Shown here in pieces: positions 31,906 through 34,828 of a stretch of 34,828 nt of DNA. The notes under the pieces were generated by a model. The model made no database searches, was not told the DNA's origin, and worked only from the letters and a program-made list of their open reading frames with translations. The position numbers and the translations under genes were made by a program. This DNA is from RGIG1995 sp045126815 (lineage in GTDB: Bacteria; Bacillota; Clostridia; Oscillospirales; CAG-272), in the NCBI GenBank assembly GCA_045126815.1, contig JBGVPD010000021.1:1-34828 (forward strand). The letters are read 5' to 3'. Numbering within the stretch: the stretch's first letter is position 1; every line of letters begins with the position of its first letter.

Positions 31906-33474
31906 CTAATTCTCAGTACCGTCACCCAAAAGCTGAAGTAACCGTTTTTCCGTTTCTTCCGGATAATAGGTTTTGTAATTGACGTTAAGTTCGTCACCCT
32001 CGTGCAATATAGTGAAATTATTAAACATGGTCGGATCGTTCTTTTTCACAAAGAACACGATACATCTGTTCGGCCACAAAATATCTCTGATCTCTTTACC
32101 AACAGCAAAAGAACCCTTTTGAACCACCATATTTTTATTAACGATAGTAGGCTTGATCCCCTTGTGTGCAGAGTAGATCTTTGCTTCTATTACAGTATCG
32201 GTGTATGCCGGTGTTTCCGAAAGCTCGATAATTATGTATGCCATAAGTACGCCAACGCCAACGGACAAAATATTACCTACACCGCATAAAGCCTCCGCTG
32301 CAAAGGTTATTGCTGTTATTGGTGTTCTTGATGAAGCCGCCAAGTATGATGACATACCTATCGCTATCAAAAGCGGATAAAACTTTACGTCAACAAGTCC
32401 AAATTTTATAATAACGCTTGATATCAAATTTGCTATAATTGCGCCAAAAACAAGTGTCGGAACAAAAAGACCGCCCGTTATTCCCTCGTTATTTGCAAAG
32501 ATCATCATAAGTGCACGTATTAACAAAGCGGCTATCAGTACGTACCACACTGTTTCCATTTCAAATATTTTTTCGATAAGAGAGTGTCCTGAACCGATAA
32601 AATCTTCGTTTATAAATCCGAGAATTGCCGTTACACAAAAAACAGAAATAACAGCTGCTGAAAATGGAATTTTCTTTAGTTTTTCGTGACGTATCTTCCA
32701 AAAGTGACGGTAAAATTTTGTAAAAATAATGGCAACTATACCGCAAAATGCGCCGATTATTACAGCCGCCCAAATGTTTTTGAGCGGTAAGACTTCGTTT
32801 ATTTCAAAATGGAAAAATGCTATATCAAAGCCGAATATTCTTGAAAGACATTCTTGCGTAAACGATGCCGACAATACCGATACTGCGGCAACAATAAAAA
32901 TGGTAGGCGAAAAACTTCTGTGCGCCTCTTCAAGCGCAAACATAATTCCCGACAAAGGAGCGCGCAAAGCCGTGGCAAATCCCGCACAAGCTCCCCCCGT
33001 CATACCGTAACGGTCAAGTGCATACTTCTTTTTCTTGCAACTTAAATCAACGGTTCCTTTTCCGACAGCCGTTCCCATTTGAACGCTCGGACCTTCGTTA
33101 CCAAGCGGAACACCGCCAAGATACGTTATCATAGCAGATGCAAAAAGCGCAAATATGCCCTGCACCCACTTAAGCGGTACAATGCCTCTTATTGCAACGA
33201 TAGCTGTAGGGATACCTCCGCCGCGACAGTCTTTTGCTCTCTTTAATATAAAAGATGATAAAAAACCAAGCAAGATCGCCCCTAATAACAGTAAGGGTAT
33301 ATACTGCGGATTAACTCTGACGTATGCGTAAATGTCTTGAGATAAGTGGATTATCTTTGATGAACAAATTTTAAAAATGAATATTAGTATTCCTGTTAAG
33401 ACACCGATAAAGACAGACAGTATAAAACAAGGGAATATGACGTTGTTGATGTAATTAGATAATTTGTTTTTCAT
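31906..33474 (-). CDS. ClC-family chloride channel/transporter with C-terminal TrkA-C-like domain
   Basis: A 522-residue ClC protein. Anion-site motifs: RGGGIP in place of the classical GSGIP, LGNEGPSVQMG (classical GREGP, gating Glu kept), GITGGLFVP (classical GxFxP), and FALEEAHRSF carrying the internal proton-path Glu. This supports a Cl-/H+ exchanger rather than a channel. The last about 70 residues (after KGSFAVGKEIRDI) look like a TrkA-C regulatory domain with an HEGDELNV strand. ATG 33474 has only a weak SD. The promoter's -35 box lies in the terminator of the upstream XRE gene. Confidence 0.93.
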   Translation of the reverse strand: MKNKLSNYINNVIFPCFILSVFIGVLTGILIFIFKICSSKIIHLSQDIYAYVRVNPQYIPLLLLGAILLGFLSSFILKRAKDCRGGGIPTAIVAIRGIVPLKWVQGIFALFASAMITYLGGVPLGNEGPSVQMGTAVGKGTVDLSCKKKKYALDRYGMTGGACAGFATALRAPLSGIMFALEEAHRSFSPTIFIVAAVSVLSASFTQECLSRIFGFDIAFFHFEINEVLPLKNIWAAVIIGAFCGIVAIIFTKFYRHFWKIRHEKLKKIPFSAAVISVFCVTAILGFINEDFIGSGHSLIEKIFEMETVWYVLIAALLIRALMMIFANNEGITGGLFVPTLVFGAIIANLISSVIIKFGLVDVKFYPLLIAIGMSSYLAASSRTPITAITFAAEALCGVGNILSVGVGVLMAYIIIELSETPAYTDTVIEAKIYSAHKGIKPTIVNKNMVVQKGSFAVGKEIRDILWPNRCIVFFVKKNDPTMFNNFTILHEGDELNVNYKTYYPEETEKRLLQLLGDGTEN

Positions 33475-33543
33475 ACTACCAAAATAAACCTAAATTAAGA
33501 TTTTCTCCAAATATATTAAAATTTTGACACTTTTTGCTTTGTT

Positions 33544-33572
33544 ATTATATCACCGAAAATTAAAAAAAGCAA
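33544..33572 (-). promoter_or_regulatory. Promoter of the ClC gene
   Basis: TTGCTT (33567-33572), 17-nt spacer, TATAAT (33544-33549). The -35 is part of the XRE terminator stem. Confidence 0.75.
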
Positions 33573-33609
33573 GACGATTGCCTACAAAAACGGCAATATA
33601 TCTTGCTTT
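33566..33609 (-). terminator. Terminator of the XRE regulator gene
   Basis: AAAGCAAGA...ATTGCC/GGCAAT...TCTTGCTTT stem with a small internal mismatch, followed by TTTTTTTAA on the minus strand. Confidence 0.9.
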
Positions 33610-33640
33610 ATATATTTTGTATTACATAAATTATTGCTGA

Positions 33641-33883
33641 CTACTTAATTTCTTGTTCCAAATCATCAAACTCGGGTGTAGAAAAAAATTCTCCTAATGT
33701 TATTCCTAAACCGTCACAGAATTTCTTGATTGTAGTTATAGATACATCTCTCCGACTTTTATCCATCATACTATATGCAGTAGAAGGAGTAATCCCTGAT
33801 ATATTTGCTAATTCGTTTAGTTTAATATTTCTTTCTTTACACAAATTTTCAAATCTCTCAGCAACAACATCTTTGACACTCAT
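33641..33883 (-). CDS. XRE-family helix-turn-helix regulator
   Basis: An 80-residue single-domain DNA-binding protein. The HTH spans about residues 8-68: FENLCKERNIKLNELANISG, ITPSTAYSMMDKS (recognition helix) and VSITTIKKFCDGLGITLGEFF. A short acidic tail follows. GAGGTG lies 6 nt before ATG 33883. A 30-bp symmetric site upstream, between it and a divergent gene, is the likely operator and suggests it controls itself and the neighbour. Confidence 0.9.
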   Translation of the reverse strand: MSVKDVVAERFENLCKERNIKLNELANISGITPSTAYSMMDKSRRDVSITTIKKFCDGLGITLGEFFSTPEFDDLEQEIK

Positions 33884-33914
33884 TTAATTCACCTCAAAGA
33901 TATTGTATGTCATT

Positions 33915-33944
33915 TTACGTTACTGCGTATACGCGCTTGCGTAA
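33915..33944. promoter_or_regulatory. Symmetric candidate operator of the XRE regulator
   Basis: TTACG-N5-GCGTATACGC-N5-CGTAA: a perfect 10-bp palindrome centred between inverted pentamers. It overlaps the -35 box of the plus-strand promoter and lies 31 bp upstream of the XRE start codon. Confidence 0.65.
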
Positions 33945-33965
33945 TGCCATAGATAATGTTATAAT
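33937..33965 (+). promoter_or_regulatory. Promoter of the small Cys-rich gene
   Basis: TTGCGT (33937-33942), 17-nt spacer, TATAAT (33960-33965); the -35 lies in the candidate operator. Confidence 0.8.
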
Positions 33966-33994
33966 ATATTATTACTTTATATGAGGTGCTTAAA

Positions 33995-34198
33995 ATGAAC
34001 TGCGAAAACAACTTTTGTATTTATCAATCCAAAGGAAAATGTACGTTAAATAAAATTGATATAAATAATTTGGGAATGTGCACAGAATGTATCGGTATCA
34101 TCTTTCTCGCAAGGCAACACGATTGTTTCCACATCAAGTTGTGGGTTATCGTGGGAGTCAAAATCTCCCACGATAAGTCCGGGCGTTACTTGCAATGA
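33995..34198 (+). pseudogene. Small Cys-rich protein gene, truncated and run into foreign sequence
   Basis: From ATG 33995 (SD GAGGTG, 6-nt spacing) the first about 33 codons read like a small Clostridial protein with paired Cys (CENNFCIYQSKGKC ... MCTEC). Such proteins are usually about 40-50 residues. After the last CTECI (34093) the frame continues as the antisense of the thiamine pyrophosphokinase gene (residues from GIIFLARQHDC on), which is not a natural protein tail. The genuine part therefore stops at about 34076-34093. The promoter and operator upstream look intact. Confidence 0.6.
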
Positions 34199-34315
34199 AT
34201 CTAAGTGCTTCAGTCCGCTATCACAGAATATGATGAAATCATCTTCACTTAGTCTGCTTTTGATATATTCATAATTGTTTATGTCAGCACCGCCGACAAT
34301 TACACATCGTTTCAT
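34076..34315 (-). pseudogene. Thiamine pyrophosphokinase, N-terminal fragment
   Basis: Would transfer pyrophosphate from ATP to thiamine. Only about the first 75-80 of roughly 210 residues are present: MKRCVIVGGADI, FIIFCDSGLKHLDSL, GLIVGDFDSHD and the KDDTDT motif that binds thiamine/ATP. After DTF the sequence changes to the antisense of the small Cys-rich gene (frame continues to 34046). The binding motif that ends the homology lies exactly at the join with the other truncated gene. Located 9 bp after the permease stop, so it formed an operon with it. Confidence 0.75.
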
Positions 34316-34324
34316 TTTATCAAC

Positions 34325-34828
34325 TCATTTTTTGATTTTACTTCTGATTTTGCTAACGGCTACGCAGATCACGATGGTGATGAGCATATCAGGCAAGGTA
34401 TTACCGACAACTATATCAACGTGCATCAGCAATCTGTAGATAACAAAGCCGATAAGCCAAATAATCAGATTTTGAATGCTAAATGCACTTGTTTCCTTGT
34501 TCTGCTTCAAAATGAAGAAATCCGCAATTTGTATTGCGATCATAGGTGCGAACACTGAGCCGATAAAGTACAGAAAGTCGGTAATATCGGTAAGCGGCAG
34601 GAAAATTGCACCTACTGCACCAATTACAGTTACAGCGACTGCAACCCATTTTCCGCTAATCTTCGATGATAGCGATTCGCTTGATACACCGGCAGAATAG
34701 GCATCGAGAAATGTGGTGGTTACCGTTGAGAACACGATAATCAGAAGTCCGGCAATACCAAGACCTGCTTTTACCATAATCTGAGCAATATCAGACTCAC
34801 CGGTAAAGATAGCCGCACCCATACCGAT
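34325..34828 (-). CDS. NCS1/cytosine-permease-like transporter, C-terminal part (runs off window)
   Basis: The 5' end is beyond the window; the frame is open through base 34828. About 167 residues with five membrane spans: GLGIAGLLIIVFSTVTTTFLD, the GKWVAVAVTVIGAVGAIFLPL segment, SVFAPMIAIQIADFFILK (typical of the NCS1 cytosine/purine permease family) and two C-terminal spans. Coupling with a thiamine pyrophosphokinase gene suggests the CytX-type hydroxymethylpyrimidine transporter, a thiamine precursor importer. The length of the missing part should be about 230 residues. Confidence 0.8.
   Translation of the reverse strand: MGMGAAIFTGESDIAQIMVKAGLGIAGLLIIVFSTVTTTFLDAYSAGVSSESLSSKISGKWVAVAVTVIGAVGAIFLPLTDITDFLYFIGSVFAPMIAIQIADFFILKQNKETSAFSIQNLIIWLIGFVIYRLLMHVDIVVGNTLPDMLITIVICVAVSKIRSKIKK

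Overview
The window looks like low-to-moderate GC chromosomal DNA from a strictly anaerobic Bacillota, class Clostridia (gut or rumen type). The evidence is the consensus sigma-A promoters with 17-nt spacers, strong Shine-Dalgarno (SD) sites, three T-box leaders, a ferredoxin-dependent 2-oxoacid oxidoreductase, a membrane pyrophosphatase and a YolD/Y-family polymerase cassette. Species cannot be named from the sequence. Almost all genes are on the minus strand.

Layout. 1-388: a composite intergenic repeat, with further copies near 2.5, 10.7, 11.2 and 17.5 kb. 0.5-2.4 kb: two-gene ABC exporter behind a promoter whose -10 box lies inside a perfect palindrome. 2.9-5.0 kb: K+-dependent-type membrane pyrophosphatase. 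5.2-8.6 kb: uncharacterised nucleotidyltransferase, an unrecognised protein and a polyprenyl-phosphate sugar-1-phosphate transferase. 8.9-10.5 kb (+): Y-family DNA polymerase plus YolD-like partner. 10.5-11.5 kb: repeat-rich gap. 11.5-16.6 kb: operon behind a T-box leader (specifier read as CTC, Leu) encoding a LeuA-like protein that has lost its metal-binding His-x-His, a TIM-barrel/acyl-CoA-synthetase fusion and an amidohydrolase. 16.7-17.2 kb: lipoprotein with 11 TKTPET repeats. 17.8-24.6 kb: seven-gene operon behind a second T-box (specifier read as GTA, Val): XRE-cupin-acyl-CoA synthetase, nitrilase-family hydrolase, P-loop ATPase and the four subunits of a VOR/KOR-type 2-oxoacid:ferredoxin oxidoreductase. 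24.7-27.3 kb: a paralogous XRE-cupin-acyl-CoA synthetase behind a third T-box (specifier read as ATC, Ile). 27.4-34 kb: paired short chromate transporters, CPA2 antiporter, lipoprotein, SDR oxidoreductase, ClC transporter and a small XRE regulator with a candidate symmetric operator. 34.0-34.8 kb: a junction where two unrelated genes are cut at the same 18-bp segment, followed by the start of a thiamine pyrophosphokinase and the 3' part of an NCS1-type permease.

Main idea. The three acyl-CoA synthetases each sit behind a T-box whose specifier I read as a different branched-chain amino acid codon (Leu, Val, Ile), and the Val unit also carries a branched-chain-type 2-oxoacid:ferredoxin oxidoreductase. 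T-boxes turn genes on when the cognate tRNA is uncharged, so the set is probably biosynthetic. It would activate isovalerate, isobutyrate and 2-methylbutyrate to CoA esters and reductively carboxylate them to the 2-oxoacids of Leu, Val and Ile. That route is known physiologically in rumen bacteria; this genetic arrangement and its three-way T-box control are the most interesting thing here. The fusion of an XRE-cupin regulator to two of the ligases, and the catalytically degraded LeuA homologue behind the Leu T-box, are additional unusual elements. All specifier assignments were made by hand folding and need a covariance-model check.
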